From Okapia johnstoni (lineage: Eukaryota > Chordata > Mammalia > Artiodactyla > Giraffidae): DNA of 64,000 nt. The DNA is taken from contig CM044313.1 of assembly GCA_024291935.2 (NCBI GenBank), positions 80,475,001-80,539,000 of the forward strand. Direction: 5' to 3'. The notes beneath the pieces are model-generated. The model was not told the origin of the DNA. It saw nothing but the letters and a program-made list of their open reading frames with translations, and did no database searches. Positions 13,301 to 26,700 of this stretch are shown one piece after another. Position 1 is the first letter of the stretch. The number at the start of each line of letters is the position of its first letter. A program made the position numbers and the translations under genes.

Positions 13301-16300
13301 TAGGAGACAAATTCAGATTAAGATTTTAATTTAGAAGCCAAATACCACAATTGCAAAGGTCCTGATTCCTTCTGTACTTATTCCTGACTTGTCCTGCTGT
13401 CCTTATATTTGACCCACCAATATAGTCTGCCCCCCCCAGAAAGCCAAAATCACACACTAACACAGCTCTTCTTATGGAATTTCACTGACTGTGGGCTTTT
13501 CCTAAGGAGCCAGGCTCTTGGGCTCCTTGTTCCCTTGACTGTCACTCAGTCTGGTGATGATGATGAGAGATATGTCAAGGCTTGAGGCAAGTATACCATG
13601 TTCATTGAGAAATGGCTCTCTATGTTCTGGAGAAATGAAGGGTTGTTTCCTTATGGCATTACTAGGTCCCATGCTCTCTCAGCACTTTCTTCTAAGTATC
13701 CTAGCATCCTGCCATGCCATCAACTGTCTTCTTGGAAAGCATATGCTTTCATAATTTTACTAGGTATCAAAACATAAGTAAAGAGTTGATTTGTCCATTA
13801 CTGACACATGACAAGATAGAGATTGATGGAAAGAAAGGTTTGTTTAATATAACAACTGACAATTCCTTTAGAAAAAAATTAGATTACCAGCTCATACAAA
13901 TTGAAAAATGAATTAAGAATCTCAACATCACAGTATAAAACAAATGAAAAAAATACCAGGAGAATTTATAGGTGACAATTTCCACAATCTTAGGGTGAAA
14001 AGGGGACCTGACTCAAATTATGCAAGCCATAAAGAAAAGCTCTTATTCTGTTCTTGCACTGAACATACCCCACATATGGGGTTGACAATAATTTTAAGGC
14101 AGATGTATTCAAATAGGCAAAGGAAAAAAAAAGTTACAATATATCCAATTATTTTAACTTGGGGATATTTAAAAATACAAATGCTACTTAAAGATTAAGT
14201 ATTCACTCAGAGTAGAACTTCAGAATTCCTAGAAAATTATCTCTGTGAAGTTATAATACTTTCTGGTTATAAAGTATTGAGATTCAGCGAGTGTGAATTT
14301 ATTTACAGATTCTAAATGCTCACTTCACAATGTCCCCATCAAGTGTAACTTATACATGCCAAGTCCCGTGCTATAGCAGGAAATTCAGCGCTGTAAACAG
14401 GAGCAAGAGCCATGTCAATTTATTCTTAAAATAGTCCAGCAAGGTTAAAATAGGCTCTAAGTGATTTTTATAGTTGGAAAACGCTATCCGGGAGCACCAA
14501 AGGTGATATATGGGGTGCAGAAAGAAAATAATAGAACTATTTAGACTTATTTTTTATTTACTAAAAGTCAGGAAAATAAGTCTTATTAATATTTAGGTTG
14601 ATAGTAAGTCATGTGTCCATCCTTAGCAATAAATACTGACAGTGTATGCTGCAAAATGTTTTATTAATGGTTTAAGGACCAATGGGGCTAATACCGAAAT
14701 CTGTTTTGCACAAGAGAATCTAGGTCAGAAAGCAGTAGACTTTTGCCAAATGCTCCAGAAGGAGCCCATGGTGCTCTAGAAACCAGGGTCCATCTCCACT
14801 TCTAATGGTCATCTGGTACTTACCAAATCCTTGAGGTTTATGGGGCTTTTGTGCTCGCAAAGGAGTTGCACAGCTTGAAGGCAGCCCTGTGCGGCTAAAG
14901 GGAAGGAAGACACAGAAACCACAGCGAATCACAAAGCTAGTCTCACAACCAGGGGCATCAAACACTTCTAGGAAAGAAAAGTTGACGTCCACCCAGTATG
15001 CAGATGATACTTAGCTGCACTGAAGAGAAATGATGTCAGGATGGATAAGTAAGCAGTGTTTTAAATTACTGTTTAATTTCATTGTCGTCCAGACCTACGG
15101 TCAGTGCTTGCCAGTTGTTGGTTGCCTTTAGGCAAACATCTGGCTTAGCTCTTCGTGTATGCTAAGTCACTTCAGTCATCTCTGACTCTTTGCGACCCCA
15201 TGGGCTGTAGCCCACCAGACTCCTCTGTCCCTGGGATTCTCCAGGCAAGAATACTTGAGTGGGCTGCCGTGCCCTCCCCTCCAGGGAATCTTCCCGACCC
15301 AAGGATCGAACCTGCGTCTCTTAAGTCTCCATTGGCAGGCAGGTTTCTTACCAATTGGGAAGCCCCAAGGTTTTCTACAACTAGCACTAAAAGAAAATTG
15401 TAAATCTAATCATCCCAGAGTTCTGCATCAACATTTTGTCACTTGAAACTGTGTGACCGATAGTAAAACCAAACCTTGATATATAAAAATTGACTGAAGT
15501 TCCTTCTGATCCCCAAGCAAAAAAAAAAAAATCTGTACCACACACATTACCTGAAATCTACAAATGCTCATAAATCTCTTAAACAAGAACCTCACATTAA
15601 TTAAAGTATAACAATCATGACAGTGTTTACTAGTGGTTTGGCAGGCGATTGATGAATTCTAGCTGTATTCCTCAGTAAAACTGTACACAATCTGCAAACT
15701 GAGGGAAAGGGGAATAATGTCTAGCAATGATGACAGAAAAACGGCATCAGGAATAACAATGGTAAGGTTAATGGCTTAAATAAGGAAAATGAAAATGTAC
15801 TGTTTCTCATGGTAGAAGACAACAAATAAGAGAAGGAAAATTACCTGCATAATGTAAAGCTGTTTTCCCAGAGCTGTCGATACCTTCAGCTGGGCATTTA
15901 GACTATAAGACAAAAATCAATAAATATGTATAGTAAATTTCAGTTCTATTCAGTTCATCCTTTTCCTGCAAGGTATGATGCAACTTACTAAGCAAAGTAT
16001 AAACCTGAATAAGCCCCAGTTGCTGTGCTCCAGGAGCTTATGGTCTCATGGGGAGAGAGACTCATCTTGAAGCAGTCAAGACACAAGTGAACTGTCACCT
16101 CTCCCTTCCATCAGCTCTGTCACCCACAGATCATCCCCACCAGCTAAACATGCTCTAGGAATTCTCATCATGATCTCACCTGTCCCCCCATTTCCTGCCC
16201 TAATTCTCTATCCCCCTTCACAGAACCAACCTTCTGTTCAGAATGGCCTGCACACACACCATCTCCCTGCCTCTTGTTCATTCCTGGACCCACTGTAGTT

Positions 16301-19300
16301 GGGCGTCTGCCCTCAATATTCCTTGAGGAATATTCCTTGGATCAGTGAATCCAAGTCACCAACCACCTTCATGCTTCTAATGATGACAAACATTTCTGTC
16401 CTCCTCTCATCAACCTCTCACCTGCGATCCACTCCCTCTTCTCCACTCTCCTCTCAGCTCCTGGAGCCCTGCCTGGCCCATCCAATTGTGGTTTTCCTCC
16501 CACTGCTCTGGCCAGCCTTCCCCAGAGGGGAGCACAGGGCTCCCTGGTGTTCCGTCTTCTCTACGCTATCCCCCGGGTCATCTTATCCACACCCATAGCT
16601 CGAAACCCCATCTAGAAGCTAATGCCTCCCAAATGTACATCTTAACAATGACAACAAAACTACTTCACAAGTATTGGCTATGATGTGCCAGGCACTGTTC
16701 AACGAATAGTTTTAAGGCTGCTAACAACCCTGATTAGATATCATTAAACCCATTTACAGATGAGGAAACTGAGGTACAAAGAAGTTAGTAACTTGCTTGG
16801 GTCACAGGAAGTGGCAGAGCTAGAATTCAGACCCAGACAGGCTGTGTGGAGCCTGTGTTCTTGTCAGTATACAGCAGACGGCATCTCTGAGCCCTGGGTT
16901 TCATAACCCACTGCCTATTTCTCATGGGCACCTTGAACGCAGCACAAGCAAAACTTCTGGGGTCCCCTCCCGGTGCAGCTTGATCCTCCCGACCCACCCT
17001 GCCACTGTCAACGGCACATTCGTCTCTCCAGTCCCCAGTCCCCAAGCAACCACCGAGTCATCCTTGATTTCTGCTTCCTCCTCCTCCTCCCCCCCCACGT
17101 CTAGCCTACCACCATGTCTGTCAATTCTGTACCCCAAACACACCCTCATCGGCTCTCCTCTTTCCCTCCGTCATCACCACTTGGTCTGAGCCAATACCTG
17201 CTCACCTCGACAGCCTTGATGGCCACCTGGCTGTCTTCATGGTTTGCTTTTTCCTTCTTTAGTCAATTCTCTATACACACAGACCTTCTAAACTGTCAAT
17301 GTAGCTCTTTACTTCCAAGTCCTCCGCAGTTCCATCATGACACACAAGGCTGCATCCTGGGCCCTTCTTTTTTGGTGGCCTTACTGTGTAGCAAGAGGGA
17401 TCCCTCATCAGGGATCAAACCGACTACGGTGGACGCATAGAGTCTTAACCACTGGGCCATCAGGAAAGTCCCACGGGCCCTCCTTTTTCTTTCTCCCTCA
17501 CTTCCCCCCAGGTCCCCTCATTGGCTTTCTTTCCTCCCTGACTACTTAGTGGCCTTCCAACCTCAGGTCTTTTGCACTTGCTTTTCTGTCAGCTTGGAAC
17601 GCTCTCCCATGGCTCTCTGCACCACTTAATTTTCAGCCTGAATCTCAGCTCCTCTACAGGGCCCTCCTGAACACCCCTCACAATACTCTTGTCAGTTTGC
17701 TTCTTAGTGAGGTGCAATTTGTCGTGGGCATTCGTGTCTTTGCTCACCAAGTGGCAAGCTCCAGCAGGATGAGGGCTGCTCTGTTCGTGAGTAAACACTT
17801 GCCATTTGACACAGTGCCCAGGGCCCAGGGACCACTTGCTAGAAGACAGAGCAGGGGAATGAGGGGTGGCAGTAGGAGAAGGAGAGGTCATCTGAATTTG
17901 AAGACTCTCACAAGGCTCTCTTTGTGCTCACTGACTTGAGGAGGGATAACTCTGAAATGGTAGCCCCTGGAGAAGGGAAGTCTCTCCGGTAGACAGATAG
18001 TAAGAGCAAAAGGCCAGAGAGAAAGGAGTAGCTGCAGAGGGTGCAGGGAGAGGGGCTGGCAAGAGACGGCAGTGGTCCCGCTGCAGACAAGAAGTGAAGC
18101 AGAGATCAGAGGGGTGCAGGACTCACAACCCACTAGGAGGCCATCAAAGCCTCTGCTTTTCACAACTATCCAGAAAGAAGAACACCATTCAGATGATCTG
18201 CAGAGAGCAGGCAATGTTGGAAATGTTTGTCTGCCCTTCAGTGGTAAGAAGAATAGAGATCATGTTACGACTTACCATGCTTTGGCCTAATTTTAGAACA
18301 GCACAAGGAACTGTTTAAAGGCTTCAAAGATTCCAGAGAAAAACCAATCCATTTGCATAACCAGATATAAAATTACATTAGAGGCTAGAATATCTGGTCC
18401 TTGCCCATGAGGATTTCCAGCTTGTCAAGTTCATTCTTCCCTCAAATCAGAGCCAGATGCAAAGTCTGGATAGCTAAGCCAGGATGGGAACAGAGACTTA
18501 GAAGACAAATAAGGTTTAAAAAAAAAAAATTGAAGGTAAGACCATGGGTGTGGAGGCAGGGCACTTGGGCAAGTCAATGATTTTCACTTATCCAGGGTAT
18601 CCAGCCCCACAGCCCAGAGCAGGCAGAGAAGAAAAGTTCTATCGTAACTTTCTTTAGAGAGAAGCCTCATAATAAAAATCATCTTCATCATCACAGATGT
18701 TGATCTATCTTTCTTGAATTTCACGTCAAAGACCTGTTAAGGCTAAGCATTCCTGGCACTGGAGGTAGCTTGCATCATGTAACGCAAGACAAGAAGCTGT
18801 GTGATTAACAGAGCAGGACAACTTGAAGAATGTGCCCACATTTCTGCATCAGAATTGCGAAGCCAAATTAAAGCAAGATGCTGGGTCCCAAACAGTGCTC
18901 AAGAAGGCCGAGACGACAGCTCAACAGAACAGACAGTACTCCAAACATGTAGTTTATTGCCCTATGCTGTTCCTGAAAACAGCCAAGACTGTATTTTGAC
19001 TGGCAACAGCTGGAAGTTACTGTATGAACTATTGGGATTTCATTAAATATTCACCTTTAAAGATAGACAGAAGCTGTCACCCTAAATGATCGTTATAAAA
19101 ACTTCCTGGCAAAGAAGTTTCCAACCAGGGAGTTGACCTAAAATTATAAAGAAGAATAAAACCAAGAATTTGAACAAAAGCTAAGAACTAAAAGCTCATC
19201 AAGTTACATACAAGGAAACAGTGGTTGAAATTTTGCTTCTCAAGAAAAGCTGCATTCTACTAATGATTGAGCGAGAATAAATACTAGGATATTAGAGATC

Positions 19301-22300
19301 CTGTATTGTAAGGATCTCCAACAGCACAGGAATTTTTTTTTTTAAGGTGACTGTTTAAAGGGTACACGTCCTTCCAAAAAGAAAGAAAAGAAAAAAAAAA
19401 AAAAAGAGCTGAATAAAGGGGACAAAAGAGCTGGATCTCAGGAAGGCATTCCAAATTTATTAGGATCCTCTTCTCCACCAGTGGAACTGCTATGGAAATA
19501 ATCTTCTTGCTGCTGCTGCTGCTAAGTCACGTCAGTCGTGTCCGACTCTGTGCGACCCCATAGACGGCAGCCCACCAGGCTCCCCCGTCCCTGGGATTCT
19601 CCAGGCAAGAACACTGGAGTGGGTTGCCATTGCCTTCTCCAATCTTCTCCTTAGCTATCTGAAATTTTAATAATGAAGCTTCTGGGATAATATTTAAAGG
19701 AGTATGTGTGTATTTATTTGCTCTTTCACACACACAAGGTTACTTTCAATTTTTTAAAACGACACATTTATAATTTTAAGTTGTTCCACTTTACCTGAAG
19801 GAGCTTCTTGATGCATTCATGGTGACTGTTTTTGGCTGCGAGGTGCAAAGCACTGTGTCCTAAATGGATTTAAAAAAAATTGGAAGAAAAAGACCACACA
19901 TTTTAAATATCTTATCTCTGTAATGAAGACAACTATGAGGAAATAAACTGTTCTCCAACAAAGACGGAATTGTTATTCTTGAGAGTAACACCTCCACTTC
20001 TTTTCTGCAAATTTCATTGTGACAAAAGTGGGGAGAACACAGCATTCTGCCCCCTGGATAACATTCAGGGCCCACCCCAGCTGCCGTTCTCCTGGGGTAC
20101 AATTAAGCTCTGGGCTAGAGGCCTGCAGTAGACTCTAGGTATGCAACTTGGAAAGTCCGCTTTCGGCTGTCAGCATGGGTGCCAGATGCCCTGTGTCCAC
20201 AATAGTGACACCAGATCAGGACTGCCACAGGCCCCAGAACCCAGCACAGGCGGCCAGTAGAGAACACACCCAACATCCACACGAAACCCCACTTCCACCT
20301 GTCCTTTCGCTTTCCTCCAAATGTTCTCCAGCTCTGTGGGGGAATTACCTATAATTCAGATATTCAAACTTGGAATGGGTGGAAGAAGGAAAAGAGTTTT
20401 AAAAACAACATTATCAAAGGAGCATCTCTTCACGTTCCCTACAAAGAACGAGACGCCAACGTGAGACTCTCTGACGTTTCTGTGGTCAGATAACTTTAGG
20501 AAATTCTACCCCATGGTCAGAGGAGCCTGGCAGGCTACAGTCCATGGGGTTGCAAGAGAGTCAGACATGACTTAGCGACTAAACATTGCATCCAGTGCCC
20601 TCCCCTGCACCACTAGGCCTTTAGAACATCTGTGGGTGAGGGGCTTAGGGACAGCCTTGGTGTGGCTACCAGGCTAGCAGGCTTCCATCCTAGGGCCCTA
20701 GAGAATTGCTCTTTGCTTAGCCTGGATCCTCTTCTAGGATAACCATGCAGCTTGCCCACTTACCTGCCTGATGCCACCGAAACCTGCTTCTTGATGAGAC
20801 TTTTCCTGATCTCACCCTTAAAATTCCTCCCCCACTCCATTCATCCCTTTGCTTCATTTCTTTGTTCTTCATAGCACTCAATACTTTCACCTTCCCTTCT
20901 CACCTGACTCCTCTCTCCTCCTACACACACACACACATACACACATATACACACACATACACATTTACGTAGTCAACTATTCTTCCTTTCCCACTAGAAT
21001 ATAAAGTTTTGTATCCCAAGTGCCTATGTGTGCTAAGTCACTTCAGTTGTGTCCAACTCTTTGTGGCCCTATGGACTGCAGCCTGACGGGCTCCTCTGTC
21101 CATGGGATTCTCAAGGCAAGAATACTGGGGTGGGTTGCCATTTCCTTCTCCAGGGGATTTTCCAAACCTGGGGATCGAAGCAGCATCTCTTACGTCTCCT
21201 GCATTGGCAGACGGATTCTTTACCACTAGTACTATCTGGGAAGCCTAAACAAAGACCAAAGAAACAGCATGTGTGTGCTAACACAGACCAGGCTCTCAAT
21301 ACAGACTTTTTACTTTGAATTAGAGAGTCTGTCCATTATGAATCTCTGGGGAGGGGGACTTGGGGGCAGGGAACCAAACCCCTAAATCCTGCATTTGTAA
21401 ACTGATCAAAATACCTCCAATGTAACGCCTGTAAGCAACCCACACTTAAAGCTTGTTTCTCAGCCTTAGCATCAGTGAAATTCGAAGCTATGGAAGGTGG
21501 CCCTATGTACCACCGGATGATGAGTAGCATCTCTGACCATTATCAACTGAACGTCCAAGCAGAAATGTTCCCAGACATTGCCAAACATCCCTTGGATAGG
21601 TGGGAATCACATAACCCTGTTGAGAACCCCTGGCTTAGAGGAACAACTTCTTTTATATGGTGATCTGGTCTCCAAATACCATTTCTCCATTCTGAATTAG
21701 TCTTTATAAACTGAAATCCACTAATTATTAAAGAATCATATAGCTAGGAAATACCGTATTTAAAATTAGAAGGTTTTAGGACCACAGTGAGCTGCACAAA
21801 AGCATGTGTAAGGTAAAGGATCAGATACCTTCTTTTCTGAAAAGCTGCACAGAGATTTTAAGGGTATGCATAGCGGAGCTGGTTGGGGAGGTAGAACACT
21901 CCATCTGATCTCTGCCCAAATGGATGAGGATGAGGAAGATCAGCAAAGAAGACAATGAGATCTTTGGAAGTAGGAAGACAAGTATCTTCTTTTCCCCTTC
22001 CTCCTCTTACCACAAGAGACCTCTTTTCAGGAGGTATAACACACAATAGTGAGTTTGCTTAAACTACAAATTGAGTTTTGCTGGGTTAGCCGGGCCCTCG
22101 ACCATCATTTGTATCAGTGTTTCTAAGGAGGAGCATATTCCGTGTTTTAAACAAATGCCTTACAGATGAACTTTTGGAACCCATCCTGATTGTAAGTAGA
22201 AAACTGTTCATGTCGTGTATGCAATGCATTAACTTTTGTCTATCCTGTAGACAAAAGCTCTTCTAATACATAAATAGCACCCACTGGAAAAAGGCACAGT

Positions 22301-23658
22301 TCTCCAAAGACAAGAGGGTAGGGAGATTTAAACAACCATCATAAAATAAATAACAGGCTTTCATTTTCATTGCAAGTGTTCCAGTCATACCTGAAAGTAA
22401 GCACTGTGTTTCTACGGAAACAACACTCTTTTATTCCTTGGCCCTGCGATGGGATTCCCTAACCAGGAGCACAAAAGCATTTTTCACTTACAAGAGTCTC
22501 TAAATTCAAATGATGCATCAGTCCCTGGACAACATTACCCTGGAGTGTGATGTCTCTCACAGCTACCATTAAAACAAAATTCCCTTTCCAAATGCAAAAT
22601 TTTCTGGAGAGAACATATTAATGACAGAACTTCACTGTAACCAGCCACCACATAAAACTGGCCCCCATTTGGCTGCGGATCTGTATGGAATATCAGAAAG
22701 CAATTTCCCTATAGGAAAATAACAAGGCAACCCTAATTCAAGTGCCTTTCAGCAGAACTCTGCCTGTGAGTGAAGACACCAGTGCTACTCGTCAGTCAAG
22801 TGTCAGAGGCTATTCCAGGTGGTTTAAGAATCCTGCTAGTCAAAGAGGCTAAGAAGGATGGCCCAGCCATTGCAACCACGGAACACCATCCCCCAAGCTA
22901 ACTTGGACATTAACTGCTTATTCAGTGATTTCAGACTGCTGCAGAAACAGAGCAGAACTCACTCATATAGTGGAGGAATTACTGATGGGACTAAGAACAC
23001 AGTCTTCAAGTGCAGGTGACAAATTTTTAAAGTGATGAAGTCGTAGGAGACAAAGACAAGGCAAACAAACACCAAAAGGCTTAAGTTTGAGAAATCATAG
23101 TTTCAGATCATAACAAGGAAACATTTAGAAAAATAAGAGAACTAAAAGATACTCAACTAGCTATGGTTTGAAATATCTACTTAAGAACCAGAGTTTCAAA
23201 ATGCTGAATATAAAAAATAAAAGTAGTAATGAATTTGATTTTTATTTACAACTTTAAATATATTTAAACATTGTTCTTAGAAATGCTTACCTTTACATCA
23301 AGTTTTCAATCACTGAAGCATAAATCTATTCACCTAGTTATAGTTACAGGGGAGAGATCAGAGTATGAAAGGTGTATTTCTTTTTTTAAACAAATTTTAT
23401 TAAAAAGAATACAAGTATATATATAACTAACATCACTTTTCTGTACACCTGAAACTAACACAACATATTAATCAACTATGCTCCAATATAAATATTTTTT
23501 TAAAAAAGAAAAAAATCCACCACATTGTAAATAAATTATACTTCAATAAAGAATAAAATTTTATTTGTGTCTTTTTTATTGAAGTATACATAGTTGATTT
23601 ATAATATTGTATTAGTTTCCAGTGTACAGTAAAGTGATTCAGTTGCGTGTGTGGTATA

Positions 23659-23719
<61 letters not shown>

Positions 23720-26700
23720 AAATACCACACACACACACACACACACACAGAGAAGAGAGAAATTTCTAATAACCATTGTTACTATTAGAGTTTTGAAATT
23801 ATCCCTTAATCTCTAAAAAGTAGATCTGCATAGTGATTTACATTAAATCAAAAGTTTTTTTTTTTTTTTTGCACCTGTATGTAAACATCATTTGAAATAT
23901 TTTCATGGCCAGATTATGTTGATCACTGTATAAAGTTGGCCCTTCAGACATGCCATACCTATGCACAACCAGCAAGTAAAGAACTATAATCATGCAATCA
24001 GTTTTTGGCTTGCCTTTATTCCAAATTAAATATGAAATACTTAATGGACTACAGTCTGCCATTACATTTTAAATGACTCATTCTCTCAAGTACTTGAGTT
24101 TTAAGACATAACTGTTCTTGGCTAGAATATGTGAGCTAGATTGGTATTATATGTGAGCTAGATTAAGGGCATAATACAATGGAGGGCCACCCAGAAACCC
24201 AAACAAAAGCTAAGCCAATACCACAAACCCTAGAAAAGAAGAAGGGTTCTCCAGTGTCTCCCTCCTGAGGCCTCTGTGCATTATGGTATCTCCATATTCC
24301 ACAGTTCAATTCTCTCCTAAGACTCTCTTCCTCTATGAGAAAAGAAGTTTTGTGTGCAAAAGGATCAAGGAAAATTTAAGATACGGGAGTGTGACAAATC
24401 ACACATCATTCTTCAATTTCTATTTACACTTCCTTCTACGGCAAAACATTCTGTACATTTTTTTTTTAACATTTATTTCTTTATTTGGTTGCACCGTGTC
24501 TTAGTTGTGGCACACGGGAATTTTTTAGTTGCGGCATTTGAACTCTTGCTTGTGGCATGTGATAAGATCTAGCTCCCTGATCTTATGAAACCCAGGCCCC
24601 CTGCATTGGGAGCGTGGAGTCTTGGCCACTGGACCACCAGGGAAGTCCCCCTTCTATATTATTAAACTGGACAATTTGCTCCTCTGCCCAGAATTCCCAG
24701 CTTCCTTTAAAGGCAGGAGTGGCCACAGATCACTCTGTGTCCAGTGAAATCTGAGTGTACACCACTTCATGAGCTGGGCTTTCCCTTCTGTCAGCTGGGA
24801 CTGGGATGTGGATGCAGTGGGGGAGCCCCCCTGGGCCATTAGGACCAAGGCAATACCCTGGATGGTGGAGTAACAAGTCTGGGTAACAGTCTTTAGTGTG
24901 GAGCTGAGTGGCCATAGCAATTTGGGACTTTTAACTGAAAGAGAGAAAAGTCTATCTTGTTTAAGCCACTGGGTCACATTGTGTCAAACGCATACACTTG
25001 CTAAAAAAGGGAGTCTGAAACCTAATGCTTCAGACAAGCACTGATAATAAACAGAAGATTCTTTGGTCTTCTTCAATCTTCTGTTAATGCTCTGTTTAAT
25101 CCTATCTTATCTTCCCGGGTGCTAATTACAGGCATCCAAAAAAAAAAAAGCCTAGAAGTCTGGGAGAAATGATTCATTTCTGAAGAAACAGAATGCCACT
25201 TCCTAAATCAGTGAAGAACACAAGCAAACACAAAGGTCCTGTTTAGAGTCAGCACTGTGAGCTTAGGTGCAAACTTTTCAGCTGACGGCTATCGATAGGT
25301 CTATGGTGCTGTTTGGCAAATAGGTGATAAGGAATGGGGTGTGTGTCTTTAGTTGCTAAGTTGTGTCTGACTGTTTTGTGACCCCATGAACTGTGTAGCC
25401 CACCAGGCTCCTCTGTCCGTGTGATTTTCCAGGCAAGAATACTGGAGTGGGCTGCCATTTCCTACTCCAGGGGATCTTCCTGACTGAGGGATCAAACCTG
25501 TGTCTCCTGCATTGCATGCAGATTCTTTACTGTTGAGCCACTAGAGTAAGGCAAGGAATTGGGGGAACCCCACAAACCAAAAACATGAGTCATGAGCTTC
25601 TGCCAGTTTGGGGATTTCTTTTTCTGATTTGTACTATGAGAGTGTTTGGCTTGGTGATAATCACAGCTTTTTTCTTCTTTTTTTTTTTAAAGATGTGAAA
25701 CATTTTCAAAACCTGATGTGCAAAAGAGACTGGGCGCTAGGATGTTCACACGTATCCTCTCATCTAAGCCTCCAAAGGCATCTAAAATGATGATAATTGA
25801 GATGTACCGGGCTTTCCTGGTGGCTCAGATGGCAAAGAAACTATCTGCAATGCAGGAGACTCAAGTGCAATCCCTAGGTCAGGAAGATCTTCTGGAGAAG
25901 GAAACAGCAACTCACTCCAGTATTCTTGCCTGGAGAAGCCCATGAATAGTGGAGCCTGGCAGGCTACAGTCCATGGAGTCACAAAGAGTCGGATACAACT
26001 GAGTGACTAACACTTTCACACTATTGGTACTACACACAAGGCTTTACTACGGACAGTATTCTGCTCCTGAGATTGTTTGTAAAGCATTTATGAAAAGTCT
26101 GTGGTCAGACTTCCAAACATTTGATGTGGAAGGATAGTTGATAAAGAAATAGATGCTAAAATCCCTTTGCTTCTGAACTTAAATCCAGTCACCAGTTTTA
26201 GAAGTGGGTAATTGTACCAAGTTAACCATCCCTGTACACTTTGTGGATATAAAGAATTAAAAGGGTCAGTGTAATGATATATTTTGAAAGCAGGGTTTTT
26301 TCCTGAAACTCTGCAGGGTAGTTGGGTTTATGGTAACAGATTTTCATATGAGTTCTCACTGGGTATTAGAACTGAAGATAACTGGATCTTAGCAATAATA
26401 CAGTAACACTTCAGGTAGGTTGACTGAAAAGACAGCATCTATGAGCTGACTCTTGAGAGCCCCTTGGACAGCAAGGAGATCAAACCAGTCAATCCTAAAG
26501 GAAATCAACCCTGAATATTCAGTGGAAGGACTGATGCTGAAGCTAAAGCTCCACTACTTTGGAGCTTTATGATAAGAAGATGAGATAAGAAGACTCATTG
26601 GAAAAGACCCTGATGATTGAAGATAGAAGGCAGGAGGAGAAGGGGACGACAGAGGATGAGATGGTTGCATGGAATCACCGACTCAATGGATATGAGTGTG

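Larger units (their letters stand above)
15903..19794 (-). other. RAI14 intron, 3892 nt
   Basis: The intron contains L2-like material (about 16080-16660 and 17000-17800), a MIR (16672-16880), a CHR SINE (17366-17472) and a young Bov-A2 (19508-19640). 17880-19500 has only A-rich runs and no element I can name. Confidence 0.85.
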
